From contig NZ_WNKT01000034.1 in the NCBI RefSeq assembly GCF_009720725.1, positions 1 to 44,644 on the forward strand: 44,644 nt of DNA. The letters run 5' to 3'. The stretch is from Allochromatium palmeri (GTDB lineage: Bacteria; Pseudomonadota; Gammaproteobacteria; Chromatiales; Chromatiaceae). Below, one piece after another: positions 32,108 through 39,146 of this stretch (its first letter is position 1; every line of letters starts with the position of its first letter). Position numbers and translations under genes: made by a program. Under the pieces are notes generated by a model that saw only the letters and a program-made list of their open reading frames with translations, had not been told where the DNA came from and searched no databases.

Positions 32108-32893
32108 TCATCCGTCACGCAATCGGCACACCGTCTCGTAGAGCAGGTAATCCAGTTCCGTCGGCTCGACCTTGGGGGCCGTGGGCGGAACCACGGACTC
32201 CAGGCGCGTCAGCTCGCGCGCGATGAAGGCATCCAGAATCGGGCTGTGTGCGCCGTGCTCGGCCTCGCCGACTGAGCGTTTGACGCGCAACAGGTCCGCG
32301 ATGGCCGCGCGCAACGCCGGATCCGCGATCAGCGTCTCGACCAAGGTCTCGAAGCGCATCGGCGCCGGTCCGCGCCCCTGCTCGATCCACAGCGTCGCCA
32401 GCAGCGGACGCAGCACATAGAGGTACTTCTTCAGCCGCACCCGCTCACCGCCCAGATAGGCGCGGGCATTGCCCCGCGCCATGTGGATGTAATGATGAAA
32501 CGCGCGCTCAGGCCGGTGCAGCCGTTGGGCGAGTTCGCGCAACCGCTCCAGAAAGACCGGCTCGGCCCGGTAGACGATGGGCGAATCGAGCCATTCGATC
32601 AGGGTGGCATTGCCCTTGTGCAGCAGCGCGAGCGCCTTGCGCAGTTCCCAGCCGTTGATGTCCAGGACATCACTGATCGGCTCCTCGATCACATCCCGCG
32701 CCGGATGAATACGCAGATACCAGGGCAACGGATGGACGTAGAGAAAGCGCACGTCGTAATCGCTGTCGGGCGAAGCAAAGCCCCAACCCCGGCTGCCGGA
32801 CTCACAGGCGTAGAGGATCCGCACCGCATGCGCCGCCTCGATGTCGGTCAGCCGGTCGTCGATGTCGGCCTGGATAGCCGGGTCGATGGCCAT
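32108..32893 (-). CDS. Predicted nucleotidyltransferase (pol-beta superfamily)
   Basis: A 261-residue protein with the nucleotidyltransferase signature ESGSRGWGFASPDSDYDVRF near residues 30-49: a GS motif followed by the DxD metal ligands. The rest is helical (KALALLHKGNATLIEWLDSP, then IVYR). It belongs to a family of uncharacterised stand-alone transferases of about 250-270 residues. Earlier in-frame ATGs (for example 32938) overlap the upstream TM2 gene; the chosen start fits the domain edge. The substrate is unknown. Confidence 0.82.
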   Translation of the reverse strand: MAIDPAIQADIDDRLTDIEAAHAVRILYACESGSRGWGFASPDSDYDVRFLYVHPLPWYLRIHPARDVIEEPISDVLDINGWELRKALALLHKGNATLIEWLDSPIVYRAEPVFLERLRELAQRLHRPERAFHHYIHMARGNARAYLGGERVRLKKYLYVLRPLLATLWIEQGRGPAPMRFETLVETLIADPALRAAIADLLRVKRSVGEAEHGAHSPILDAFIARELTRLESVVPPTAPKVEPTELDYLLYETVCRLRDG

Positions 32894-32912
32894 TGGTCCG
32901 AACGTGCCGGAC

Positions 32913-33152
32913 TCAGACCCGCCCGGAACGCTGCTCATCATTGACCGTCTCGATCTGATCGTTGAGCGTCCAGTAATCGTAGAGATAACCGACCAGGAAC
33001 AGTCCACCGGTCAGCAGCCAGATCAGACCCGTGATCCACTTGCCCAGATAGAAGCGGTGGACACCGAACAGCCCGAGAAAGGTCAGCAGAATCCAGGTCA
33101 GGTCATAGTCCTTGACGCCTGGGGCATAGCGCCGATCCGCGCTCCGGCTCAT
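32913..33152 (-). CDS. TM2 domain protein, second half of an interrupted gene
   Basis: A 79-residue frame containing a full TM2 domain: WILLTFLGLFGVHRFYLGKW, then ITGLIWLLTGGLFLVGYLYD and YWTL. TM2 proteins are small two-helix membrane proteins of unknown function. This frame is continuous with a preceding TM2 domain at 33180-33329 apart from one amber codon, so the ancestral gene had two TM2 domains. Its own ATG (MSRSADRR) has no well-placed Shine-Dalgarno. Confidence 0.65.
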   Translation of the reverse strand: MSRSADRRYAPGVKDYDLTWILLTFLGLFGVHRFYLGKWITGLIWLLTGGLFLVGYLYDYWTLNDQIETVNDEQRSGRV

Positions 33153-33179
33153 CCCTGGAATCAGGAACAGGTCGATGAT

Positions 33180-33329
33180 CTAGCCGATCAGGAACAGCCC
33201 GAGCGTCAGAAACCAGAGCGTGCCGGAGATCGGCCGGCCGTAGTAGAAGCGATGCGCCCCCATGAAGCCGAAGATCCACAGGATATAGCCCATCAGCGGC
33301 GAGTGGGTCGCGGCCTCGCGGTCGGGCAT
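33180..33329 (-). pseudogene. First TM2 domain ending in an in-frame amber codon
   Basis: From an ATG at 33329 the frame reads SPLMGYILWIFGFMGAHRFY, then YGRPISGTLWFLTLGLFLIG, and then TAG at 33180-33182. After the stop the same frame continues IIDLFLIPG and joins the downstream TM2 frame without a shift. A TGG to TAG change would explain this, since Trp commonly follows in such proteins. It starts 3 nt after the yebG stop, so both belong to one transcript. Confidence 0.6.
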
Positions 33330-33332
33330 CGG

Positions 33333-33665
33333 TTACACCTTCACGGCCTTGAGCGGCGCGGGTTCAGTCGGCTTGGGTTCGGGTCGGATCTCGGGTGAGG
33401 ACTCCGGCCTCGCGTCCGGCTTAGACTCCACCGACTTGCCCTTCAGGATCAGCTCGACCTCGCGCGCATGACCGGCCAGATGCACCGTCAGCGTCTCCAG
33501 GTCTTCATCAGGCAGGGTCGGCAACACTGAACCGGCGCGCAGCCAGTCGGCCAGCCGCTCAGCGTTCTCCAGAATCCGGTCATAGGCTTCGGCGGCCTTC
33601 TTGTCGGCGGTGCGCAAGCGTTCCACTCCCCGGCGGTCACGGACGATGTATTCGATCTCGATCAT
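33333..33665 (-). CDS. yebG: YebG family protein
   Basis: A 110-residue protein whose first 45 residues match YebG: IEIEYIVRDRRGVERLRTAD, then KKAAEAYDRILENAERLADW. YebG is a small SOS-induced protein in E. coli, of unknown mechanism. The C-terminal 30 residues are a low-complexity Pro/Glu/Lys tail (ESSPEIRPEPKPTEPAPLKA). The frame is open much further upstream, but only this ATG fits the family. No CTGT-N8-ACAG LexA box was seen in the upstream 75 bp. Confidence 0.75.
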   Translation of the reverse strand: MIEIEYIVRDRRGVERLRTADKKAAEAYDRILENAERLADWLRAGSVLPTLPDEDLETLTVHLAGHAREVELILKGKSVESKPDARPESSPEIRPEPKPTEPAPLKAVKV

Positions 33666-33764
33666 GGTGATCGCGTCTCTGTGTGGGTCTGAAGAGCAAG
33701 TATAACCCGCCGATTCGCCATACCCTGTCACGCGCCGCGCGCACCTGCCACAATCGATCCAGGT

Positions 33765-34070
33765 TCGGGATGACAGGCGCGCGCCCGATCCTATGGCGTG
33801 CGCCGCGCGTGCCGGCAGGGATTCAAGATCGGCCCGCTCCTGGCCGAGACACCTGCCGGTGCCGAGCGACTCTTCACCGCCCTCCGGTCCGATGTCGCGG
33901 GCAAGGAACCCGTGTTCCTCGACATTCCGGCCTGTCATCCGGCCGCCGTCGCGCTCGTCGAACGCCACGGCTGGCAGCCGGTGTTCGAGACCGCGCGCAT
34001 GTATGCCGGTCCGGCACCGACGCTGGATCTGACGCGAATCTATGGCGTGACCAGTTTCGAGTTGGGCTGA
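33765..34070 (+). pseudogene. GNAT acetyltransferase C-terminal fragment
   Basis: The frame reads SYGVRRACRQGFKIGPLLAE, then EPVFLDIPACHPAAVALVER, HGWQPVFETARMYAGPAP and GVTSFELG. This is the C-terminal (acetyltransf_18-type) domain of two-domain GNAT proteins of about 280 residues. An in-frame stop lies just before the fragment and the N-terminal acetyl-CoA-binding domain is absent. A GTG at 33798 could start a 90-residue product, but it is most likely debris. Confidence 0.65.
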
Positions 34071-34094
34071 CGGGGAAACCTCCAGGCCATCACC

Positions 34095-34245
34095 ATGACA
34101 GTGTTCCAGGACCATTTCAGCCCGGTCGCGGCGACCTACGCCCGTGCTCGGCCCGGCTACCCACCGGCCCTCTTCGCCTGGCTCGCGCAGTCCTGTGCCG
34201 CGCATGATCTGGCCTGGGACTGTGCCACAGGCAGTGGTCAGGTCA
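34095..34245 (+). pseudogene. SAM-dependent methyltransferase N-terminal fragment
   Basis: From an ATG at 34095 the product reads MTVFQDHFSPVAATYARARP, then GYPPALFAWLAQ and LAWDCATGSGQ. The last part is motif I of class I methyltransferases of the DHFS...Y..YRPxYP type. Homology ends directly after motif I, where the convergent DUF1622 gene begins. The catalytic remainder (about 200 residues) is missing. The frame runs on to 34436 through antisense DUF1622 sequence. Confidence 0.7.
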
Positions 34246-34247
34246 GA

Positions 34248-34604
34248 TCACTCCGGAGACTCGCCCTCCCGCCCCCGTTGCCACGGCCAGCGTCCCTCCA
34301 GCTCGACCTGAAGCGCCATGCTCAGGAAGGTCCGAATCAGCACGATCAGACCCAGCACCATCACGCCATCCAGCGTCGGCGGCACGGCCACGGTGCGGAT
34401 GATGTCGGCGGCCACCAGCAGTTCCAGGCCAAGTAGTATGCCGCGCCCCAGATCCTGCCGCAGTCGGTGGTATGGATCGCTGCCCGCGCGCCGTTGCATC
34501 AGATAACGCCAACCGGCGATCAGGATACCGGCGACGATGACCAGCACCCCAGCGCCGTCGATCAGCAGGGCAATCCATTCGATGAGGTCTTTGAAGTGGG
34601 TCAT
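34248..34604 (-). CDS. DUF1622 domain-containing membrane protein
   Basis: A 118-residue inner-membrane protein: an N-terminal helix (LIEWIALLIDGAGVLVIVAG), a basic loop with YHRLRQDLGRGILLGLELLV, AADIIRT, and a third helix (VMVLGLIVLIRTFLSMALQV), the DUF1622 pattern. The function is unknown. Its ATG overlaps the stop of a 28-codon frame upstream. It converges with the methyltransferase fragment. Confidence 0.88.
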   Translation of the reverse strand: MTHFKDLIEWIALLIDGAGVLVIVAGILIAGWRYLMQRRAGSDPYHRLRQDLGRGILLGLELLVAADIIRTVAVPPTLDGVMVLGLIVLIRTFLSMALQVELEGRWPWQRGREGESPE

Positions 34605-34687
34605 GGTTGTATCGGTTCCTCAATCCCATAGCCGGGGCAGCCCAACAGCAGGCTGATCCATTTCAGGAGTCTGGTGAGCAGGCGCAT
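34601..34687 (-). other. Possible 28-codon ORF coupled to DUF1622
   Basis: The frame encodes MRLLTRLLKWISLLLGCPGY, then GIEEPIQP. Its TGA overlaps the DUF1622 ATG (ATGA), an arrangement typical of translational coupling. It is short, with a hydrophobic amphipathic first half. It could be a leader peptide, a small membrane protein, or chance. Confidence 0.3.
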
Positions 34688-34718
34688 GACGGCGCTGTCG
34701 ATCGGCTGAGGCGTTCGC

Positions 34719-35055
34719 TCAGGCGACCACCTGTTCAGCCGGCACGTACTCGACGTCCAGCGACTGCGCGACCGCCGGATGCGTCACCTGCCCCTCGCCG
34801 ATATTGAGACCGTGGCGCACATGCGGATCCTCGCGTAGCGCCGATCGCCAGCCCTGATCGGCCAGAGCCAGCACGCGCGGCAGGGTCGCATGATTCAGGG
34901 CATGGGTCGAGGTGTAAGGAACGGCACCGGGCATGTTGGCCACGGCATAGTGCACCACGCCATCGACCACATAGGTCGGATCGGTGTGCGTCGTCGGGCG
35001 TGAGCCCAACCCGGTATTCCTCGGTCTTGATCTCGCGGGGGACGCCGATACGCAT
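34719..35055 (-). pseudogene. ald: Alanine dehydrogenase with internal deletion
   Basis: The gene opens with MRIGVPREIKTEEYRVGLTP, the exact start expected for alanine dehydrogenase. Immediately afterwards, in another frame, it continues TDPTYVVDGVVHYAVANMPG, AVPYTSTHALNHATLPRVLA and the C-terminus ending EYVPAEQVVA. About 270 residues between the ends are missing, including the catalytic Lys/His region and most of the NAD-binding domain. The joint near CTCACGCCCGACGACG is out of frame. It is inactive. Confidence 0.8.
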
Positions 35056-35171
35056 CGATCACCTGTCTTGGATTGCGCCGCTTGGAAGCGAATACTGTGG
35101 GATATCATCCGGCGTCATTCAAGCGATACATCCACCATAGAATCCTCAGACCCTGACTCACGGAGACCGTC

Positions 35172-35966
35172 ATGCGTACCACGCCCCCGTCCCTGTCCGA
35201 TCGGCTCAAACCCCGGATGTCGGCCTGGCTACTGCTGGCCTTCACGCCCGTGGCGATAGCCGACGGCTCACCCTGGTATTTGCGCGGCGGTCTGAGCTGG
35301 GTGACATCGAGCCATGAGCACCTGACCGACGAGAACTGCGCCAACCACAATCCACCCGCCCTCTTTGGATGCTCTCTGGGTTCCGATGGCCGGCCGATCG
35401 GCGCCTATGGCCGGCTCGACGACGCGCTGGGCTGGGATCTGGGCGTGGGCTATCGGCTCTCGCCCATCTGGCGTCTGGAACTCGGCTATGAGCGGGTCGC
35501 TGACCGGAGCTTTTCGGGAGAGGCCAATTTCCTCTCGGTGCCGGGGGCACAGCCGGTTACGGGCGATCTCGACACCGGCTTGCTCATGGCGCAGGTCGTG
35601 GCGGATATCGATGTCGGCTGGGAGCGGATAGTTCCTTGGGTGGCCGTGGGCGCGGGCTGGGCCCGGCATGAAATGGATCCGATGACCTATCGCTTCCCTG
35701 GACTGGCTCCGGGAGCCGTGACGGTGACGAGCGACGGCGAACAGGATCAGTTCGCGTGGCGGGCGGCTGTTGGCGTGGGCGTTCGTGTCGATTCGCGTTT
35801 CACGGTCGATCTGAGCTGGAGCTATACCGATCTGGGCTGGATGGGCACAGAGGCCGGCACGGCGACGATCGTGCGCGCGCGTGGGACGCGCACCCTGGAG
35901 ATCGACGGCACGGAGGCGGCGATCCGGAATCAGTCCGTTCGATTGGGAGTGCGGTATCAGTTCTGA
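35172..35966 (+). CDS. Outer-membrane beta-barrel protein (OmpA/OprF-like porin domain)
   Basis: A 264-residue exported protein with a signal peptide (MSAWLLLAFTPVAIADG). Alternating amphipathic strands follow: PWYLRGGLSWVTSSHEH, WRLELGYERVADRSFSG, FAWRAAVGVGVRVDSRFTVD and the terminal RLGVRYQF, with the C-terminal Phe used for barrel assembly. Two cysteines lie in an early loop (ENCANHNPPALFGC). No OmpA peptidoglycan-binding domain follows. GGAGAC is placed about 7 nt before the ATG. Confidence 0.85.
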   Translation: MRTTPPSLSDRLKPRMSAWLLLAFTPVAIADGSPWYLRGGLSWVTSSHEHLTDENCANHNPPALFGCSLGSDGRPIGAYGRLDDALGWDLGVGYRLSPIWRLELGYERVADRSFSGEANFLSVPGAQPVTGDLDTGLLMAQVVADIDVGWERIVPWVAVGAGWARHEMDPMTYRFPGLAPGAVTVTSDGEQDQFAWRAAVGVGVRVDSRFTVDLSWSYTDLGWMGTEAGTATIVRARGTRTLEIDGTEAAIRNQSVRLGVRYQF

Positions 35967-35993
35967 GCGGGACGTGCTGGGACAGCTTCGACT

Positions 35994-36164
35994 GGCTCAT
36001 GAATCGCGTTTTATGAGCTACACATGAATCGCTTGCCTCATCCACGGAACACGCGAACCCATGACAGCCGGTCGGTGTGGCGTCCAGGCCGCTTACTCAC
36101 GGCCGGACGACATCGCCCGCACCATCCGCAGCACGCCGCGTCCATAGGCGCGCGCCACGGCCGC
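35994..36164 (-). repeat. Direct repeat copy 2 (about 171 bp)
   Basis: This is the partner of 20792-20963 in the same orientation. The leading inverted pair GGCTCA (35994) and TGAGCT (36014) keeps the 20-bp spacing of copy 1. The minus-strand tail AAVARAYGRGVLRMVRAMSS, then GRE and TAA, is conserved. Upstream of the tail (towards 36180) the two copies are unrelated, here reading GILGQ. The copy ends right where the M23 peptidase frame begins. Confidence 0.75.
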
Positions 36165-36177
36165 GTCCTGCCCAAGG

Positions 36178-36684
36178 ATGCCTCCAATCTCAGCTATCAC
36201 GCGGGTGTGGGCTCCAGCGCCGGTCGCTGGACCGGATGTCGTGCTGTCGGCGCCGTTGCAGGATCCGGAACGCTATCCCGTAACCTCGGCGTTTTCACCG
36301 GAGCGCCGGCATCCGGTCACGGGGCGTCTTCAAGCGCATCGCGGAGTCGATCTGGCTACGCCCATGGGGACGCCGCTCTTCGCCCCGGCCGACGGCCTTG
36401 CCCGCACCGGCTATCAGGAACACGGCGCCGGTCACTTCATCGCTCTCTATCATGGCCCGGAGGGCGATCCGGGGAAGGTCGAGACCAAGTTCTTCCATCT
36501 CTCCGGGATCCTGGTCGAGCCGGGGCAGCGTGTGCGTCAAGGCGATCTCATCGGGTATACCGGCGACTCGGGCCTGGGAACCGGTCCTCATCTACACTAC
36601 GAAGTGTGGCGCGATGGTCGAGCCGTCGATCCGCGCACGGATCCGCTGACGCGCTGGACGACCGTCGCCGGCACTACGGATTGA
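36178..36684 (+). CDS. M23 family metallopeptidase, probably 5'-truncated
   Basis: A 168-residue LytM/M23 peptidase domain: HRGVDLATPMGTPLFAPADG carries the first zinc His/Asp pair, and GTGPHLHYEVWRDG carries the HxH pair. Such enzymes cut peptidoglycan cross-links in the periplasm. No signal peptide or N-terminal domain precedes the catalytic part. The frame begins about 14 bp after repeat copy 2, and AAGG touches the ATG, too close for a ribosome site. The original 5' end was probably replaced when the repeat arrived. Confidence 0.75.
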   Translation: MPPISAITRVWAPAPVAGPDVVLSAPLQDPERYPVTSAFSPERRHPVTGRLQAHRGVDLATPMGTPLFAPADGLARTGYQEHGAGHFIALYHGPEGDPGKVETKFFHLSGILVEPGQRVRQGDLIGYTGDSGLGTGPHLHYEVWRDGRAVDPRTDPLTRWTTVAGTTD

Positions 36685-36687
36685 ATA

Positions 36688-36756
36688 ATCCTATTTAAAA
36701 AGTATTTACATTGTTCACGGCCCCTCGCTCAGCTATGATCCTAGGAAAAAAGGATC
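36688..36756 (+). promoter_or_regulatory. hipBA promoter with two HipB-type operators
   Basis: Two copies of ATCCT-N8-AGGAT are present: 36688-36705 (ATCCT/AGTAT, one mismatch) and 36738-36755 (exact; extended GATCCT...AGGATC at 36737-36756). They are 50 bp apart, five helical turns. E. coli HipB binds TATCC-N8-GGATA, so spacing and sequence agree. Between them lie a -35-like TTGTTC (36711) and a -10-like TATGAT (36734) with a 17-bp spacer; the second operator overlaps the -10. Confidence 0.65.
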
Positions 36757-36761
36757 AATGT

Positions 36762-37040
36762 ATGCGTACCGTCAAGGCCACACCCCACCCAGCGCCGCTC
36801 ATCACCCACCCGCAACAGCTGGGTGCCCTGGTGCGCGCAGTGCGCACGGCTTCGGGGCTCACGTTGGAAGAGACGGCGCTGAGCGTCAAGGTCGCCAAGC
36901 AGACCCTGCAAAACCTCGAAACCGGGACCGGCACGGTGTCACTGGCACTGGCATTCAAGGTGATGAACGGGTTGGGGATTCGCCTGACCTGGCAGGCGCC
37001 GCCCGACGGTGGCCGTTCCGGAGGCACGGATGCGGCTTGA
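36762..37040 (+). CDS. hipB: HipB-type XRE antitoxin
   Basis: A 92-residue helix-turn-helix protein: LGALVRAVRTASGLTLEETA, LSVKVAKQTLQNLETG, TGTVSLALAFKVMNGLGIRL. This is the Xre/HipB arrangement with a short C-terminal strand. It represses the operon and binds the HipA kinase. AAGGA lies upstream within the second operator. Its stop overlaps the hipA start (11-nt overlap). Confidence 0.88.
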   Translation: MRTVKATPHPAPLITHPQQLGALVRAVRTASGLTLEETALSVKVAKQTLQNLETGTGTVSLALAFKVMNGLGIRLTWQAPPDGGRSGGTDAA

Positions 37041-38349
37041 GGTCTGGCTCGACCGGGAGCGGGTCGGCACGCTGGCTTATGATGCCACGCACCACCGTTT
37101 TTCATTCGCCTATACCGCTGACTGGTGCGCCCGCCCGATGGCCTATCCGCTGAGTCCGGCGCTCCCGCTCGCGCCGTCCGATCAGTCTGCCGACGAGCAC
37201 AGCGCCCGCGTGCGCCGGTTCTTTGAGAACCTGCTGCCCGAGGGTCAGGCTCTGGAGGAGGCGGCACGCGCCAACCGCGTCTCCAAAGGTAATCTGATTG
37301 GCCTGCTGATCGCACTGGGACGCGAAACGGCGGGCGCCCTGCGTCTGGTGCTTCCGGACAGTCCAGGTCGGGATCAGACCCACAAGCGTCTCCTGACGCC
37401 GGATGAACTCGCCCAACGTCTTCGCCAGCGTCCGCACGTCCCCTTCACGGTCTGGGATGGCAAGGTGCGTTTGTCCATCGCCGGTTTCCAGGACAAGCTG
37501 GCGCTCCTGGTGGAGGACGAGGACTGGTATCTGGTCGAAGGTCCGGACTTGGCGTCCACACACATCCTCAAGCCCGACCCCGTCGATCCGCGCCTGGCGG
37601 GGCTGACGTCCAACGAGTTCTTCTGCATGCGGCTGGCGACGGCCACGGGGCTGGATGCCGCGCCCGTGGACCTGCATCACCTGCCGGAGCCGGTGCTGAG
37701 CGTGGCCCGCTTCGATCGTGACCGCGACGGGGCGGCGGTACGGCGGCGGCACGTCATCGACGGGTGCCAACTGCTCGATCTGGCCGGCAGTTACAAATAC
37801 GAACGTCCTTACGGCGACCATCCCCATGTGCGGGAGATTCGCGATGGGGCCTCGCTGGGCCGGTTCTTCGCCGCGATCGCGGCCAGTCCGCAGCCGGCGA
37901 AAGCCAGGTTACAGTTGCTGCGTTGGCAGGTGTTTCAGGTGCTGCTGGGCAATGCCGATGCGCACGCCAAGAATCTGTCCTTTTTCATGACCGCCGCCGG
38001 TCCGGTACAGGCCCCGGCCTATGACCTGACCTGTAGCGCGCTCTATCCGGCTCAGGTCAGTCAGACCTTCGCCATGGCGGTCGGGGATGCATTCAGCACC
38101 GAGGAACTGTCGGCCTATGAATGGGCGCAGTTTTGCGCTGCCACGGACACACATCCGACGCAGGTGCGCAAGGAAATCGAACGCAGCGTGCGGCTGATCC
38201 GCCGACAGCTGCCGGCGGTGCGTGCGGCGGCCATGGACGCTGGGGCGGTGGAGGCGGTCATCCAGCAGATCAGTGCGATCGTGGAACAGCAGTGCCGGCG
38301 TCAACTGGAGCTGGCCCCACAGATTCGCGAGATGATGGCCGTCGTTTGA
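37030..38349 (+). CDS. hipA: HipA family serine/threonine kinase toxin
   Basis: A 439-residue HipA-type kinase. It has the N-terminal HipA domain (ENLLPEG), then SIAGFQDKLAL (the SxxGxQxK phosphate-loop region) and HILKPDP with the ATP-binding Lys. GNADAHAKNLSFF carries the catalytic Asp, and AYDLTCSALYP follows with the DxxxS metal site. It looks complete. HipA of E. coli phosphorylates glutamyl-tRNA synthetase; the target here is unknown. The start MRLEVWLDRERVG within the hipB end is typical. Confidence 0.92.
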   Translation: MRLEVWLDRERVGTLAYDATHHRFSFAYTADWCARPMAYPLSPALPLAPSDQSADEHSARVRRFFENLLPEGQALEEAARANRVSKGNLIGLLIALGRETAGALRLVLPDSPGRDQTHKRLLTPDELAQRLRQRPHVPFTVWDGKVRLSIAGFQDKLALLVEDEDWYLVEGPDLASTHILKPDPVDPRLAGLTSNEFFCMRLATATGLDAAPVDLHHLPEPVLSVARFDRDRDGAAVRRRHVIDGCQLLDLAGSYKYERPYGDHPHVREIRDGASLGRFFAAIAASPQPAKARLQLLRWQVFQVLLGNADAHAKNLSFFMTAAGPVQAPAYDLTCSALYPAQVSQTFAMAVGDAFSTEELSAYEWAQFCAATDTHPTQVRKEIERSVRLIRRQLPAVRAAAMDAGAVEAVIQQISAIVEQQCRRQLELAPQIREMMAVV

Positions 38350-38392
38350 GGGGCGGGCGCAAACGCTACCGCTACAAAATACGCGACACGCT

Positions 38393-38791
38393 TCACCATG
38401 ACGGCTCATCCGTATCATCCGTCCCGATGTCGCGCGGACTGAGCGCCTGCCCGATCAGGGCGAAGCGCCGCTCGATCTGAGCGATGTGCGACTGAACGGC
38501 GCGCAGACGCGATAACTGGGGTTCATAGTCGGCAATCAGCGCCTTCTCCCAGTCCGTGACACGCCCAAAGGCGCTGGGTCGATATCGATGGCTGATGCGC
38601 CCATCCTTGTCCTTACCACACTTGAGGTACTGGGTGCGCCGTTTGCCGCGCACGCGATACCACTCGATCTGAAAGCGCCCCGGTGCCGACCCCGCCGTTC
38701 GCCGCACTCTCAGCCCGATGCTGCCACGCTCGCTGGCCGGGCGTGCTCGACGCTCCCGGAGCATGGCCTCGGTGAAGGCGCTCGTCAGCAC
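38393..38791 (-). CDS. MobI-like conjugative transfer protein
   Basis: A 132-residue basic protein with RGSIGLRVRRTAGSAPGRFQ, then IEWYRVRGKRRTQYLKCGKD, then RYRPSAFGRVTDWEKALIAD and a terminal helix. This order (helix, GLRVRR, IEWYR, KxGK, closing helix) resembles MobI of SXT/A-C type conjugative elements, which assists the relaxase at oriT. The start is a GTG preceded by AGGAGG. The assignment is from motif memory, and a related hypothetical family is possible. It sits between hipBA and the Phd-PIN pair. Confidence 0.5.
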   Translation of the reverse strand: MLTSAFTEAMLRERRARPASERGSIGLRVRRTAGSAPGRFQIEWYRVRGKRRTQYLKCGKDKDGRISHRYRPSAFGRVTDWEKALIADYEPQLSRLRAVQSHIAQIERRFALIGQALSPRDIGTDDTDEPSW

Positions 38792-38872
38792 CCTCGCCTC
38801 CTCTTCCAGAACGTCCAGAATCTCGATGCAGCGGGTGGAGTGTCAAGTCCCCGGAGCGCTTCCTAAAAGCCG

Positions 38873-38895
38873 GTTAGTCACCTAAAATGACCAAC
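38873..38895. promoter_or_regulatory. Palindromic operator candidate for the Phd-PIN pair
   Basis: GTTAGTCA-cctaaaa-TGACCAAC has 8-bp arms with one mismatch and a 7-bp AT-rich spacer. It lies 23 bp upstream of the antitoxin ATG. Phd/YefM antitoxins bind such palindromes over their own promoter. No good -35 was seen. Confidence 0.5.
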
Positions 38896-38918
38896 AAACG
38901 ACCGATCAGGATTGCCGC

Positions 38919-39146
38919 ATGAGCCAATACAATATCGCCGAGGCCAAGGCCCAGCTCTCCGAACTCGCCCGTCGCGCCCTCGCCGGTGAGGAGATCATCA
39001 TTGCCCGAGACAACCACCCACTGGTCAGGCTGGTGCCGGTGCGATTACCCAGGCGAGCGCGCCGGCCCGGCTCCGGCAAGGGACAGTTGCTCCGGATGGC
39101 ACCGGATTTCGATGACATTCCGGATGGATTCGAGGATTACGTCTGA
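38919..39146 (+). CDS. Phd/YefM-family antitoxin
   Basis: A 75-residue protein beginning MSQYNIAEAKAQLSELARRA, then LAGEEIIIARDNHPLVRLVP, the DNA-binding fold of Phd/YefM antitoxins. The C-terminal tail (APDFDDIPDGFEDYV) is acidic and would cover the toxin's active site. Its stop overlaps the PIN toxin start by one base (TGATG). CAGGA lies upstream of the ATG. Confidence 0.9.
   Translation: MSQYNIAEAKAQLSELARRALAGEEIIIARDNHPLVRLVPVRLPRRARRPGSGKGQLLRMAPDFDDIPDGFEDYV

Noticed and set aside
33666-33740. LexA box upstream of yebG
   Set aside because: No CTGT-N8-ACAG palindrome was found in the short upstream region, so SOS control is not claimed.
35994-36019. Rho-independent terminator after the outer-membrane gene
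   Set aside because: The GGCTCA/TGAGCT inverted repeat has a weak 6-7 bp stem, a 13-bp loop and no following T-run, and it is part of the duplicated sequence.
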